Notes: generated by a model not told the origin, from the sequence alone. DNA of 64,000 bases from Actinoplanes regularis (GCF_900188005.1 NZ_FZNR01000001.1:496001-560000); one strand, 5' to 3'; numbered from the stretch's first letter, positions 35,093 to 43,201 are shown. Made by a program: numbers and translations.

Positions 35093-35445
35093 GCGCCGCG
35101 TGAACCCCAGCAGCCGCACACGCCGCACAGACCCAAGCAACCGCGCCCACTGCGCGAACTCGATCAACCGCACAGGCTGCGCGAACTCCAGCAGCCGCAC
35201 GCGCCGCACGAGCAGGAGATCGCGGTCACCGTGCTGACCAAGGGCCTCGAGGTGCCGTGGAGCATCGCCTTCCTGCCGGACGGACCCGAGCAACCGCGCC
35301 CACTGCGCGAACTCGATCAACCGCACAGGCTGCGCCAACCCCAGCAACCGCACACGCCGCACAGACCCAAGCAACCGCGCCCACTGCGCGAACTCCAGCA
35401 GCCGCACAAGCCGCGCGGACCTGAGCAACCGCATGCGTCGGCTGA
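35093..35445. repeat. 27-bp imperfect tandem repeats in two blocks
   Basis: Blocks at about 35093-35209 and 35288-35445 are built of units such as CAACCGCACAGGCTGCGC plus CAACCCCAG, with variants CGCGCCCACTGCGCGAACTC. On the minus strand the units would read RLLGSVRRV or RLIEFAQWA, nine residues each. A non-repeat gene fragment (35210-35284) interrupts them. Confidence 0.85.
35210..35284 (+). pseudogene. Fragment resembling PQQ-dependent sugar dehydrogenase N-terminus
   Basis: Twenty-five codons reading EQEIAVTVLTKGLEV then PWSIAFLPDG. The pattern VTVL-GLEVPW-IAFLPDG is that of the first blade of PQQ-dependent glucose/sorbosone dehydrogenases. No signal peptide or further blades are present; 27-bp repeats flank it on both sides. 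It looks like a captured scrap of a coding gene. The short length limits certainty. Confidence 0.5.
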
Positions 35446-35539
35446 ATGCCGGCGACGGCGGGCGACAGGGCTTCGGACGGCGCGCCATGACCCGAACATA
35501 GGGGCGGGGTACGACAAGAATCGCGGCACACTGAACATC

Positions 35540-36817
35540 GTGGACGCCTATCGACGCCGGCCGAAAACGAAGAGTGTGACGGAGCTGCACGAGGCGCTGC
35601 CGCCGGCCCTGCGGGACGCTGTGGATCGGTTCGGCCACCATCTCGCGGTGGTCGAGGACCGATCCGCGCATACCGTGCGGGCCTATCTGGGTGACGTCGT
35701 CTCGCTGCTCACTCACGCCGCCGACCAGGGCTGCGCGACCGTCGGGGACCTGGATCTCCCGGTGCTGCGCGGGTGGCTCGCGGCTCGCCTGGGCGCGGGC
35801 GCCGCCCGTACGTCACAAGCTCGCCGTGCCGCGGCGGCCCGGTCCTTCACCGGATGGGCCCATCGGATCGGTCTCTCTCCCGGCAACGCCGGAGCCGGGC
35901 TGGCAAGCCCGCGCGCCCACCGTGACCTGCCCAACGTGCTCCGCGCCGACCAGGCCGCCGCGCTGGTCAGCACTCCCGGCGCCCGCCCGTCCGCACCTGA
36001 TGTGGCTGAGCCCCGAACGAGCGTGGAAGCGGGATCCGCCGAGGGGAGCAGCGGGACGAGGGAGTCGGACGCCACCGCCATCCGCGACCGAGCCGTCCTG
36101 GAGCTGCTCTACGCCACCGGGATCCGGGTCAGTGAGCTCTGTGGCCTCGACCGGGCCGACCTCGACCACGCACGCCAGGTGGTGCGGGTCTTCGGCAAGG
36201 GCGGCAAGGAGCGCGCGGTCCCCTACGGCCATCCGGCCCGCGACGCCCTCGCCGTCTGGCTCCAGCACGGCCGCCCGACCCTGACCACGGGAAGGGACGC
36301 GCCGAGCACCGTCGGTCCGCCCACGGGAGAGAGCACACCAAACACCCCCGGCCCGACCACAGGAGAGAACACACCAAACACCCCCGGCCCGACCACAGGA
36401 GAGAACACACCAAACACCCCCGGCCCGACCACAGGGAAGAGCACGCCAAACACCGACACCCTGACCGCCGAGGGCAGCCTGCGAGCAAACGCCGTAGGGA
36501 GAGCACGGAAGACCCGAAAAGGCCACCCCACGAAGCGCGACGACGACGCCCTCTTCCTCGGTCTCAAGGGCGGTCGCCTCCAACCCACCGTCGTCCGCCG
36601 GATCGTCGCCGCCGCCGCCCGCACGGCCGGCCTCCCCCACACCAAGCCGCACGACCTGCGGCACTCCGCCGCCACCCACCTCCTGGACGGCGGCGCCGAT
36701 CTGCGCGCAGTCCAGGAGCTGCTCGGTCACAGCTCGTTGTCCAGCACCCAGATCTACACCCACGTCTCCACCGAACGACTGCGGGCCGCATTCAACCAGG
36801 CCCATCCACGAGCCTGA
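35540..36817 (+). CDS. xerC: Tyrosine recombinase XerC with an inserted repeat segment
   Basis: Chromosome-dimer resolution recombinase acting at dif with XerD (425 aa from GTG 35540; GTG 35576 is also possible). The N-terminal core-binding domain has RSAHTVRAYLGDVVSLL and AARTSQARRAAAARSFTGW. The catalytic domain has GIRVSELCGLDRADLD (first Arg), GKGGKERAVP (Lys), HDLRHSAATHLLDGG (His, Arg), LGHSSLSSTQIYTH (His, Tyr). All catalytic residues are present. About 80 extra residues, including four 12-residue repeats, sit at about 252-335 between the beta-strand Lys and HxxR motifs. The protein is therefore much longer than the usual 300. Confidence 0.93.
   Translation: MDAYRRRPKTKSVTELHEALPPALRDAVDRFGHHLAVVEDRSAHTVRAYLGDVVSLLTHAADQGCATVGDLDLPVLRGWLAARLGAGAARTSQARRAAAARSFTGWAHRIGLSPGNAGAGLASPRAHRDLPNVLRADQAAALVSTPGARPSAPDVAEPRTSVEAGSAEGSSGTRESDATAIRDRAVLELLYATGIRVSELCGLDRADLDHARQVVRVFGKGGKERAVPYGHPARDALAVWLQHGRPTLTTGRDAPSTVGPPTGESTPNTPGPTTGENTPNTPGPTTGENTPNTPGPTTGKSTPNTDTLTAEGSLRANAVGRARKTRKGHPTKRDDDALFLGLKGGRLQPTVVRRIVAAAARTAGLPHTKPHDLRHSAATHLLDGGADLRAVQELLGHSSLSSTQIYTHVSTERLRAAFNQAHPRA
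36323..36454 (+). repeat. 36-bp tandem repeat inside xerC, 3.7 copies
   Basis: Units begin at 36323, 36359, 36395 and 36431, each encoding TGENTPNTPGPT or a close variant. Copies 2 and 3 are virtually identical, suggesting recent expansion. The length keeps the frame. Confidence 0.94.
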
Positions 36818-36836
36818 CACCGTACGATCGGGAACC

Positions 36837-38021
36837 ATGAGCGCCGAAGATCCACCGCAACCCATTCCCGGCGCCCGTCTCCTGTTCTCGCTGGACCCGG
36901 CGGTGTCCTACCTCAACCACGGGTCGTTCGGCGCGCTTCCGATCAGTGTGCAGCGCGCCCAGCAACGGCTGCGCGACGAGATGGATCTGAACCCGATGCG
37001 GTTCTTCGGCCCCGGCCTGCTGGACCGGCTCGTCCACACCCGACGGCATCTGGCCGCGTTCCTGGGCGCCGATCCGGAGGGCAGCGCGCTGACCACTAAC
37101 ACCACCGCCGCGGTCAGCCTGGTGCTGCAGTCGGCCGGGCTGGGCCAGTCAGACGAGGTGCTGCTCACCGATCACACCTACGGCGCGGTCGCGATGGCGG
37201 TGCGGCGGGAGTGCCGGCGCACCGGTGCGACCGCCCGGACGGTCGCGGTGCCGCTCGGCGCCTCCGGGCCGGAGATCGTTTCCCGGGTACGGTCCGCGCT
37301 CCGCCCCGGCCGCACCCGCCTGTTGATCGTCGACCAGTTGACCTCGGCGACCGCCACCCTGATGCCGGTCCGGGAACTCGTCGCCGCGGGCCGCGACGCG
37401 GGTATCCCGGTGATGGTCGACGGCGCGCACGCACCGGGCATGTTGCCGATGACCGTGGACGAGATCGGCGCCGATTTCTGGGTGGGCAACCTGCACAAGT
37501 GGGCGTGGGCGCCGCGCGGCACCTCCCTGCTCGTGGTGGCGCGGGAGTGGCGCCGGCGGATCGATCCGCTGGTGGTCTCCTGGGAGCACGATCAGGGTTT
37601 CCCGCTGTCGGTCGAGTTCCAGGGGACGCTCGACTACACGCCGTGGCTCGCGGCGCCGGCGGGTGTCTTCGCGATGCGCACGCTGGGGCTGGACACGATC
37701 CGGGAGCACAACGTGGCGCTGGCGGCGTACGGGCAGCGGGTCGTCGGTCAGGCCCTCGGCCTGGCGCCGGCGGAGCTGCCGGACCCCGGACCGGGTGTTT
37801 CGATGCGGATCGTCCCGCTGCCGGCCGGGGTGGCCACCACCATCCCGGAGGCGCACGCGTTGCGCGCCCACATCGCCGAGAAGCTGGGCGTGGAGTCTCA
37901 GGTGAACGCCTGGGGTGGTCGCGGCCTGCTGCGGCTGAGCGCGCAGATCTACAACCGGCCGGAGGAGTACCACCGCTTCGCCGAGCGGTTACCCGCCGTC
38001 CTGAACACCTGGCACTGGTAG
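36837..38021 (+). CDS. Class V aminotransferase, isopenicillin-N-epimerase-like
   Basis: PLP-dependent fold-type I enzyme (394 aa). The start has YLNHGSFGALPISV; the middle has LTTNTTAAVSLVLQS and IVDQLTSATATLMPV; the Asp that contacts the PLP ring is in VMVDGAHAPGML; and the Schiff-base Lys is in GNLHKWAWAPRGTSLL near residue 223. These match the CefD-like/cysteine-desulfurase-like group rather than a true IscS, since no Cys-bearing loop is evident. Substrate unknown. It starts 19 bp after xerC, and its 3-prime end overlaps the convergent M23 gene by 33 bp. Confidence 0.9.
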   Translation: MSAEDPPQPIPGARLLFSLDPAVSYLNHGSFGALPISVQRAQQRLRDEMDLNPMRFFGPGLLDRLVHTRRHLAAFLGADPEGSALTTNTTAAVSLVLQSAGLGQSDEVLLTDHTYGAVAMAVRRECRRTGATARTVAVPLGASGPEIVSRVRSALRPGRTRLLIVDQLTSATATLMPVRELVAAGRDAGIPVMVDGAHAPGMLPMTVDEIGADFWVGNLHKWAWAPRGTSLLVVAREWRRRIDPLVVSWEHDQGFPLSVEFQGTLDYTPWLAAPAGVFAMRTLGLDTIREHNVALAAYGQRVVGQALGLAPAELPDPGPGVSMRIVPLPAGVATTIPEAHALRAHIAEKLGVESQVNAWGGRGLLRLSAQIYNRPEEYHRFAERLPAVLNTWHW

Positions 38022-38453
38022 CAGCCGGACCGGGCCGAGGCCGAGCAGCGTGAGCGGATCGAGATAGTCCGTGCCCCTGCGGACGCCCCAGTGCAGGCAG
38101 GCGGCGACCGGGCAGCCGGGATGCCCCGGGTCCAGGGTGCCCAGCGACTCGCCCGCGGTCACCGTGTCACCGGCCGCGACGGCGGGGCTGACCGGCTCGT
38201 AGGTGCTGCGCAGCCCACCGGGGTGCGCCACGCTGACCACGCCGCGGCCGGCCAGCACTCCGGCGTAGAGCACGGTCCCGGCGGCTGTCGCCCGGACCGC
38301 CGTCCCGGGCGTGCCGCCGAGGTCGACGCCGCGGTGCCCGGCGAGCCAGGGCTCGGGTGGCGCCTCGAATCGTCTGGTCACCTGCGGCGGTGACACCGGC
38401 CACGCGTAGGGAACCGGGATCGCGGCCAGAACGAACGCCAGAAGGAGCAACAT
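37989..38453 (-). CDS. M23-family peptidase (LytM-like)
   Basis: Secreted cell-wall peptidase or regulator (154 aa). A short hydrophobic signal (LLLLAFVLAAIPVPYAWP) is followed by the LytM domain: GHRGVDLGGTPGTAVRATAAG (His and Asp zinc ligands), then GDTVTAGESLGTLD and ACLHWGVRRG. The canonical HxH is CLH here, so the first of these two His is Cys; zinc binding or catalysis may be altered. A homologue near rpsB is conserved in actinobacteria. Overlaps the aminotransferase end by 33 bp, tail to tail. Confidence 0.88.
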   Translation of the reverse strand: MLLLLAFVLAAIPVPYAWPVSPPQVTRRFEAPPEPWLAGHRGVDLGGTPGTAVRATAAGTVLYAGVLAGRGVVSVAHPGGLRSTYEPVSPAVAAGDTVTAGESLGTLDPGHPGCPVAACLHWGVRRGTDYLDPLTLLGLGPVRLLPVPGVQDGG

Positions 38454-38525
38454 GCGGGCGAGTCTGGGCGGCGTTCAGCCGACCGGCGACCCGCCCTGTG
38501 GACAGCCGCCCGGTGTGGAAAACCG

Positions 38526-38849
38526 TCAGCCGCCGAAGTTGGCGTCGTCCGGCAGCGAGATGTCCGGCTTCTCCAGCTCCTCGACGTTGACGTCCTTGAA
38601 CGTCATCACCCGCACGTTCTTGACGAACCGGGCAGGACGGTACATGTCCCAGACCCAGGCGTCGTGCATCTCGACCTCGAAATACACCTCGCCGTCGGAG
38701 TTGCGCACGTGCAGGTCCACCTGGTTGGCCAGGTAGAACCGGCGCTCGGTCTCCACGACGTAGGAGAACTGGCGGACGATGTCGCGGTACTCCCGGTAGA
38801 GCTGCAGCTCCATCTCGGTCTCGTACTTCTCGAGATCCTCTGCGCTCAT
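38526..38849 (-). CDS. DUF2469 protein
   Basis: 107 residues: SAEDLEKYETEMELQLYREY, then RDIVRQFSYVVETERRFYLANQV and YFEVEMHDAWVWDMYRPARF. This is the highly conserved actinobacterial DUF2469 protein always found after rnhB (Rv2901c type). Function unknown. It overlaps rnhB by 4 bases (ATGA), so the two are coupled. Confidence 0.96.
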   Translation of the reverse strand: MSAEDLEKYETEMELQLYREYRDIVRQFSYVVETERRFYLANQVDLHVRNSDGEVYFEVEMHDAWVWDMYRPARFVKNVRVMTFKDVNVEELEKPDISLPDDANFGG

Positions 38850-39691
38850 CGTGTTTCGCCCTCCATGGCCTCATCTTCCCCCACCGACGGCGACGGCTGA
38901 GGCTGCTCGCCCGACGCCACGCCGACGGTACCCTCAGCCGCTCCCGGAAGCAGCAGCGGCTCGGTAACGGATACATCGAACAACGACGGCACCGGGTCGG
39001 CCGGCGGGGTGGCCGGGCGACGCGCCCGCGGCGGCACGTCGCGCCGCCCCGAGACGGCGGCGACGTTCACGTACGAGAAGCGGTGCTCGGCGCAGGGTCC
39101 GTGTTTCACCAGCGCGGCGCTATGCTCGTCCGTTATATAGCCTTTGTGTACGGCGAAGCCATATTCCGGGAACTTCTCGTCGAGCTCCACCATCAGCCTG
39201 TCCCGGGTGACCTTGGCCAGCACGCTGGCCGCCGCGACACAGGCCGCCACCCGGTCACCCTTCCACACCGCCAGGCCGGGCACCCCCAGTCCGTCCAGCG
39301 GGAAGCCGTCGGTCAGCACGTACTCCGGGCGGACGGTCAGTGAGGCGAGCGCGCGGCGCATCGCCGACAGGTTGCAGACGTGCAGACCGCGGGCGTCCAC
39401 CTCGGCCGGCGGGATGATCATCACGGACCAGGCCAGAGCGCGGGCGACCACCTCGCCGTAGACCCGCTCCCGGGCGGCGGCGGTGAGCAGCTTGGAGTCG
39501 GCCAGCCCGGGCACCTCGCCGCGACGGCCGGCCGGCAGGATCGCCGCGGCCGCGACCAGCGGCCCGGCGCAGGCGCCACGGCCGGCCTCGTCCGCCCCGG
39601 CCACATACTCGAAGCCACGGCGCTGCAACGCCTGCTCCAGGGCATAGATCCCGGCCTCGCGGCGCACGACGGTGCGGGGTGGGGCGAGCAT
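38846..39691 (-). CDS. rnhB: Ribonuclease HII
   Basis: Removes RNA from RNA-DNA hybrids and single ribonucleotides from DNA (281 aa from ATG 39691, which shares a base with the NUDIX stop). The active-site start VAGADEAGRGACAGPLVAAA has the Asp-Glu pair, with another Asp in LADSKLLTAAARERVY and YVLTDGFPL. The last 65 residues form a Pro/Glu-rich extension beyond the normal end. An upstream in-frame start at 39799 lacks homology-like content. Confidence 0.95.
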   Translation of the reverse strand: MLAPPRTVVRREAGIYALEQALQRRGFEYVAGADEAGRGACAGPLVAAAAILPAGRRGEVPGLADSKLLTAAARERVYGEVVARALAWSVMIIPPAEVDARGLHVCNLSAMRRALASLTVRPEYVLTDGFPLDGLGVPGLAVWKGDRVAACVAAASVLAKVTRDRLMVELDEKFPEYGFAVHKGYITDEHSAALVKHGPCAEHRFSYVNVAAVSGRRDVPPRARRPATPPADPVPSLFDVSVTEPLLLPGAAEGTVGVASGEQPQPSPSVGEDEAMEGETR

Positions 39692-40179
39692 CACAGACCC
39701 ATTTCGGGTACGGCCTCGGCCTGCTGTGCGCGCAGCAGCCCAGCCAGGTCGGCCGGGAAGATCAGCTCCTCGCTGGCCTCGATCTCGGCCGTGGACCACC
39801 AGCGGTGCTCGGTGATGGTGAGCCGTTCCTCGGCATCCATCCCGGCCGTGTCGACCTGCCAGTCGGCCACCCGCAGCAGAAAGAAGTCCTGCGTCTGCAC
39901 GTAGTCACGGCCGCTGTAGGAGAACTCGGCCTGCTCGTGCCGGATCGACTCGCCCAGCTCGACCGGCTCCACCCGCAGCCCGGTCTCCTCGAAGAGCTCG
40001 CGGGCGGCCGCCTCGACCGGGCTCTCGCCCGGCTCCAGCCCGCCGCCCGGGGTGAACCACCAGCGCAGCCCCGGACGGGCCGGGTCACCGCCGTGCAGCA
40101 GCAGGGCTCGGCCGGCCAGATCGACGAGGAGCACCCGGCCGGCACGGCGCGCGATGACGGGCTGGTTCGACTCGGTCAC
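39691..40179 (-). CDS. NUDIX hydrolase
   Basis: Hydrolase of nucleoside diphosphates linked to another group (162 aa). The Nudix box is complete: GGLEPGESPVEAAARELFEETGL near residues 46-68, with the REL-EE-G catalytic pattern. The preceding LRWWFTPGGG is typical of the actinobacterial type. Substrate unknown. It lies between lepB and rnhB on the same strand, as in Streptomyces. Confidence 0.93.
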   Translation of the reverse strand: MTESNQPVIARRAGRVLLVDLAGRALLLHGGDPARPGLRWWFTPGGGLEPGESPVEAAARELFEETGLRVEPVELGESIRHEQAEFSYSGRDYVQTQDFFLLRVADWQVDTAGMDAEERLTITEHRWWSTAEIEASEELIFPADLAGLLRAQQAEAVPEMGL

Positions 40180-40223
40180 CGGTCAAGCCTAAGCGCCCGC
40201 GGTGGATCTTTCGAGCCGCCCTC

Positions 40224-40886
40224 TCACCGGGTGGAGGCGTCCGGGATGCCGTCGTACGAGTGCGGCACGGTCAGCCATGTGGCTCGGCCGGCCGGCCAGA
40301 AGATGGTGAAGGCCCGCCCGACCACCGAGTCGATGGTGGTGGTCGCGTCCCGCAGCTTGCCCGCCTCGTCGGCGGCGGTGCTCTGCTCGTAGTGCTCGAG
40401 CGAGTCGCCGGAGGCCTCCCGGTGGTCACCCATCACCCAGAGCCGCCCGGACGGCACGACGATGTCGAACTTCGCGGACGCCACCTCGTTGCGGTTGCCG
40501 TCGGCGTCCGTGTAGATGTACGGCTCGTCGAGCGAGTGCCCGTTGATGACGAGCCGGCTCTGGCTGTCGCAGCAGACCACGTGATCGCCCGGGGTGCCGA
40601 TGACCCGCTTGATGAAGTCCTCACCCTCGGCGCCGGACTGCCACAGGGTGGGCGCCTTGAAGACGACGATCTCGCCACGCTTCGGGTCCCGGAAGTCGTA
40701 GACGAGCTTGTTGACGAGCACCCGGTCCCACACGTTCAGGGTGTGTTCCATGGACGGGGACGGGATGTAGAAAGTCTGCAGCACAAAGGCACGCACCAGG
40801 ACGGCGACCAGGATCGCCACGCCCAGCAGGATGGGAAGCTCGCGCCAGAAGGACCCGCTGCGCTTTTCGGTCTGCTCGTCAATCAC
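40224..40886 (-). CDS. lepB: Signal peptidase I (second copy)
   Basis: Membrane-bound serine protease that removes secretory signal peptides (220 aa). One N-terminal membrane helix (about 18-38) precedes the catalytic Ser in FYIPSPSMEH (Ser45). The catalytic Lys is in EDFIKRVIGTPGD near residue 97, and box GDHREASGDS is present. The ATG overlaps the first lepB stop by 4 bases. It is shorter than its neighbour, with no C-terminal membrane helix. Confidence 0.95.
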   Translation of the reverse strand: MIDEQTEKRSGSFWRELPILLGVAILVAVLVRAFVLQTFYIPSPSMEHTLNVWDRVLVNKLVYDFRDPKRGEIVVFKAPTLWQSGAEGEDFIKRVIGTPGDHVVCCDSQSRLVINGHSLDEPYIYTDADGNRNEVASAKFDIVVPSGRLWVMGDHREASGDSLEHYEQSTAADEAGKLRDATTTIDSVVGRAFTIFWPAGRATWLTVPHSYDGIPDASTR

Positions 40887-41773
40887 GCTCGGAGCCTACG
40901 TCGTCGGGCAACGAACGACATGGCGTAACGCGCGGATAGCACCACACTGACCAGCAGCGGGAAGAGACCCCCGGCCACCTGGGGCTCCCGCCGGGGCTGC
41001 GGCTCGGACGGGCCCGCGGCCGCGGCCGGATGGTCCTGGGCGAACTGCTTCCAGACGTCCGGAACGGTGAGGCTCTTGAACCGATCGGTCGGCCAGACGG
41101 TGACGAAGGCACGGCCGATGATGTTCTCGATCGGCACCGGGCCCTGGCAGCGAGCGTCCTGCGAGACGGAGCGGTGGTCACCCATCACGAACATCTGCCC
41201 GGCCGGCACGGTGATCTCGGCGAATTTCCGGCTGCTGCACTGCCCCGCGATCGGCGGCTGGCTCAGGTCGGAGTTGAAGCCGTCGGCGATGTAGCTCTCG
41301 TCGATGCCGACCCCGTTGACCGTGATCCGGCCCTGGTCGTCACAGCAGGCAACCTTGTCACCCGGAAGGCCGATCACCCGTTTGATGAAGTCGCGCTCGC
41401 CGGGACGGCTCACCCCGACCAGGTCTCCGATGGTGCGGCCGAGCTTGGCCATGAACGCGTTGCTGACCGGCTCGGTGACCTCGGGCGCCCAGTTGTCGGT
41501 GCCCCGGAAGACCACGATCTCGCCGCGCACCGGGTCACGCATGTCGTAGACGACCTTGTTGACGAGCACCCGGTCCTTGAGCTCCAGGGTCTTCTGCATC
41601 GACCCGGAGGGGATGTAGAACGCCTGCACCAGGAAGGTTCGAATCAGCACTGCCAGGCAGAACGCCACCACCAGCAGCAGCGGCAGCTCCTGCCAGAGCG
41701 GCATCTCCTTGCTTCTGAGCATCGAACGCCGCCGGGACGGACGATAGCCCTCCATCGGATCCACGCTTCGCAT
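40883..41773 (-). CDS. lepB: Signal peptidase I (first copy)
   Basis: Serine signal peptidase (296 aa). One membrane helix (about 30-50), then catalytic Ser58 in FYIPSGSMQK, Lys in GERDFIKRVIGLPGDK, and GDHRSVSQDARC. Unlike the second copy it has a Pro-rich spacer and a C-terminal hydrophobic segment (about 270-288, LFPLLVSVVLSARYAM), so it may be anchored at both ends, as some Streptomyces SipX/SipY types are. ATG 41773 has AGGAG directly adjacent, an unusually short spacing; ATG 41755 is an alternative. Confidence 0.95.
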   Translation of the reverse strand: MRSVDPMEGYRPSRRRSMLRSKEMPLWQELPLLLVVAFCLAVLIRTFLVQAFYIPSGSMQKTLELKDRVLVNKVVYDMRDPVRGEIVVFRGTDNWAPEVTEPVSNAFMAKLGRTIGDLVGVSRPGERDFIKRVIGLPGDKVACCDDQGRITVNGVGIDESYIADGFNSDLSQPPIAGQCSSRKFAEITVPAGQMFVMGDHRSVSQDARCQGPVPIENIIGRAFVTVWPTDRFKSLTVPDVWKQFAQDHPAAAAGPSEPQPRREPQVAGGLFPLLVSVVLSARYAMSFVARRRRLRA

Positions 41774-41813
41774 CTCCTGACGCCGACCGGCCGAACCGCC
41801 CCCGGATACAGCA

Positions 41814-41856
41814 CTACCGCCCGGGTTCCCCGTCTAGGGAAGGTTACGGGCGGTAG
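41814..41856 (-). promoter_or_regulatory. Hairpin in the lepB leader
   Basis: Outer arms CTACCGCCCG (41814-41823) and CGGGCGGTAG (41847-41856) pair perfectly, and inner TTCCC/GGGAA (41826-41830 with 41837-41841) pairs too. It lies between rplS and the first lepB, about 40 bases upstream of the lepB start on the minus strand. Possible terminator, attenuator or leader structure. Confidence 0.6.
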
Positions 41857-41882
41857 GACTGGAATGGTTCATCCATCCGGCA

Positions 41883-41917
41883 CAGGCGCAAGCTTAGTTC
41901 GCCTGAGCTTGCGCCTG
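41883..41917 (-). terminator. Hairpin terminator after rplS
   Basis: Perfect 12-bp stem CAGGCGCAAGCT (41883-41894) with AGCTTGCGCCTG (41906-41917) and an 11-base loop, starting 22 bases after the rplS stop on the minus strand. No U-tract follows. Confidence 0.8.
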
Positions 41918-41938
41918 GGAGTGCCGGGGTGGAGAGAC

Positions 41939-42295
41939 TCAGACGGTCTGCTTCTCCCGCAGCTCCTTGATCTTGGCCTTCTTGCCGCGGAGCTCACGCA
42001 GGAAGTAGAGCTTGGCGCGACGGACGTCACCACGGGTGACGACCTCGATCTTGTCGATCACCGGGCTGTTGAACGGGTAGGTCCGCTCGACGCCGACACC
42101 GAAGCTGATCTTCCGGATCTTGAAGGTCTCCCGCAGGCCGGAGCCCTGACGGGCGATCACGACGCCCTGGAAGACCTGGACACGGGAACGGTTACCTTCG
42201 ACGACCCGGGCGTACACCTTGAGGGTGTCACCGGCCCGGAAGTCCGGAATGTCGGTGCGCCGCGACTGGGCGTCGAGCTCGTCCAGCGTGTTCAT
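41939..42295 (-). CDS. rplS: 50S ribosomal protein L19
   Basis: 118 aa, normal length. [34 protein letters not shown] and [17 protein letters not shown] are diagnostic. It sits at the 30S-50S interface. It follows trmD by 141 bp on the minus strand, as in the rpsP-rimM-trmD-rplS operon found across bacteria, and is followed by two hairpins before lepB. Confidence 0.98.
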   Translation of the reverse strand: MNTLDELDAQSRRTDIPDFRAGDTLKVYARVVEGNRSRVQVFQGVVIARQGSGLRETFKIRKISFGVGVERTYPFNSPVIDKIEVVTRGDVRRAKLYFLRELRGKKAKIKELREKQTV

Positions 42296-42436
42296 CGCTG
42301 CATCCTCGTAATACTCAAGCGCACCGGGAGTTCGGTGACGCGGATGGGTACTGCTGACCTCCCACGCCGGTCTTGATCAAGCTCGGCCAGGAGGTCCTCG
42401 TCTCGGCTCACGGCGTGAGGCGAGACGGCAACCTCC

Positions 42437-43201
42437 CTACTTTGCCACACCGGGTGGCGGGAGCTCCAATCCGGCCTCGGCCAGCGCTTTCCGGTCCTTC
42501 TTGTCCAGATTTTCCGGCGGGTAGGCGGCGAAGAGGTCCGGTCGCCGGGCCTCGGTCCGCAGCAGGCTCTCGGTACGGCGCCAGCGGGCGATCCGCCCGT
42601 GGTCGCCGGAGCGCAGCACGTCCGGCACCTCCCGGTCACGCCAGGACGCCGGCTTGGTGTAGACCGGGGCTTCGAGGAGGCCGGCCGCGTGCGACTCCTC
42701 GGTCAGCGAGTCGGCGTTGCCCAGCACACCGGGCAGCAGACGGGTGATCGCTTCCATGATCACGATGACCGCGACCTCGCCACCGAAGAGCACGTAGTCG
42801 CCGAGCGAGACCTCGCGCACCGGCATCCGGGCCGCGGCGTCGTCGATCACCCGCTGGTCGATGCCCTCGTACCGCCCGCAGGCGAAGACCAGGTGCGGCA
42901 GTGCGGCCAGCTCGTACGCGTCGGCCTGGGTGAACGGCCTGCCGACCGGGGACGGGATGACCAGGGTGGTTGATGGCGAGCAGACCGCGTCCAGCGCCTC
43001 GCCCCACGGCTCGGGACGCATCACCATGCCGGGACCGCCGCCGTACGGCGAGTCGTCCACCGTCCGGTGCACGTCATAGGTCCAGGTGCGCAGATCGTGA
43101 ACGGTCAGGTCCAGGGTCCCGGTGGTCCGCGCCTTGCCGATCAGCGAGAGTTCGAGCGGGGCGAAGTAGTCCGGGAAGATCGAGACGATGTCGACCTTCA
43201 C
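42437..43201 (-). CDS. trmD: tRNA (guanine-37-N1)-methyltransferase
   Basis: SPOUT-class enzyme making m1G37 in tRNAs, which prevents frameshifting (254 aa). [20 protein letters not shown] and [17 protein letters not shown] start the protein. The knotted SAM site has [16 protein letters not shown] and [20 protein letters not shown]. The GTG start overlaps the rimM stop. The last 25 residues ([18 protein letters not shown]) are a short tail. Confidence 0.97.
   Translation of the reverse strand: MKVDIVSIFPDYFAPLELSLIGKARTTGTLDLTVHDLRTWTYDVHRTVDDSPYGGGPGMVMRPEPWGEALDAVCSPSTTLVIPSPVGRPFTQADAYELAALPHLVFACGRYEGIDQRVIDDAAARMPVREVSLGDYVLFGGEVAVIVIMEAITRLLPGVLGNADSLTEESHAAGLLEAPVYTKPASWRDREVPDVLRSGDHGRIARWRRTESLLRTEARRPDLFAAYPPENLDKKDRKALAEAGLELPPPGVAK

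Larger units (their letters stand above)
34964..35539. other. Interval between GntR and xerC
   Basis: 576 bases with no intact gene. It holds two blocks of 27-bp repeats and, between them, a short gene fragment. The xerC frame is open back to 35231 through the repeats, but that extension has no recombinase content. Confidence 0.6.

Noticed and set aside
35231..35539. N-terminal extension of xerC through the repeats
   Set aside because: Contains only the sugar-dehydrogenase scrap and 27-bp repeat translation. Known XerC proteins begin near the core-binding domain.
34541..35716. 391-codon minus-strand frame across the 27-bp repeats
   Set aside because: Antisense to the GntR gene and the start of xerC. 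The repeated RLLGSVRRV-type residues come from the DNA repeat.
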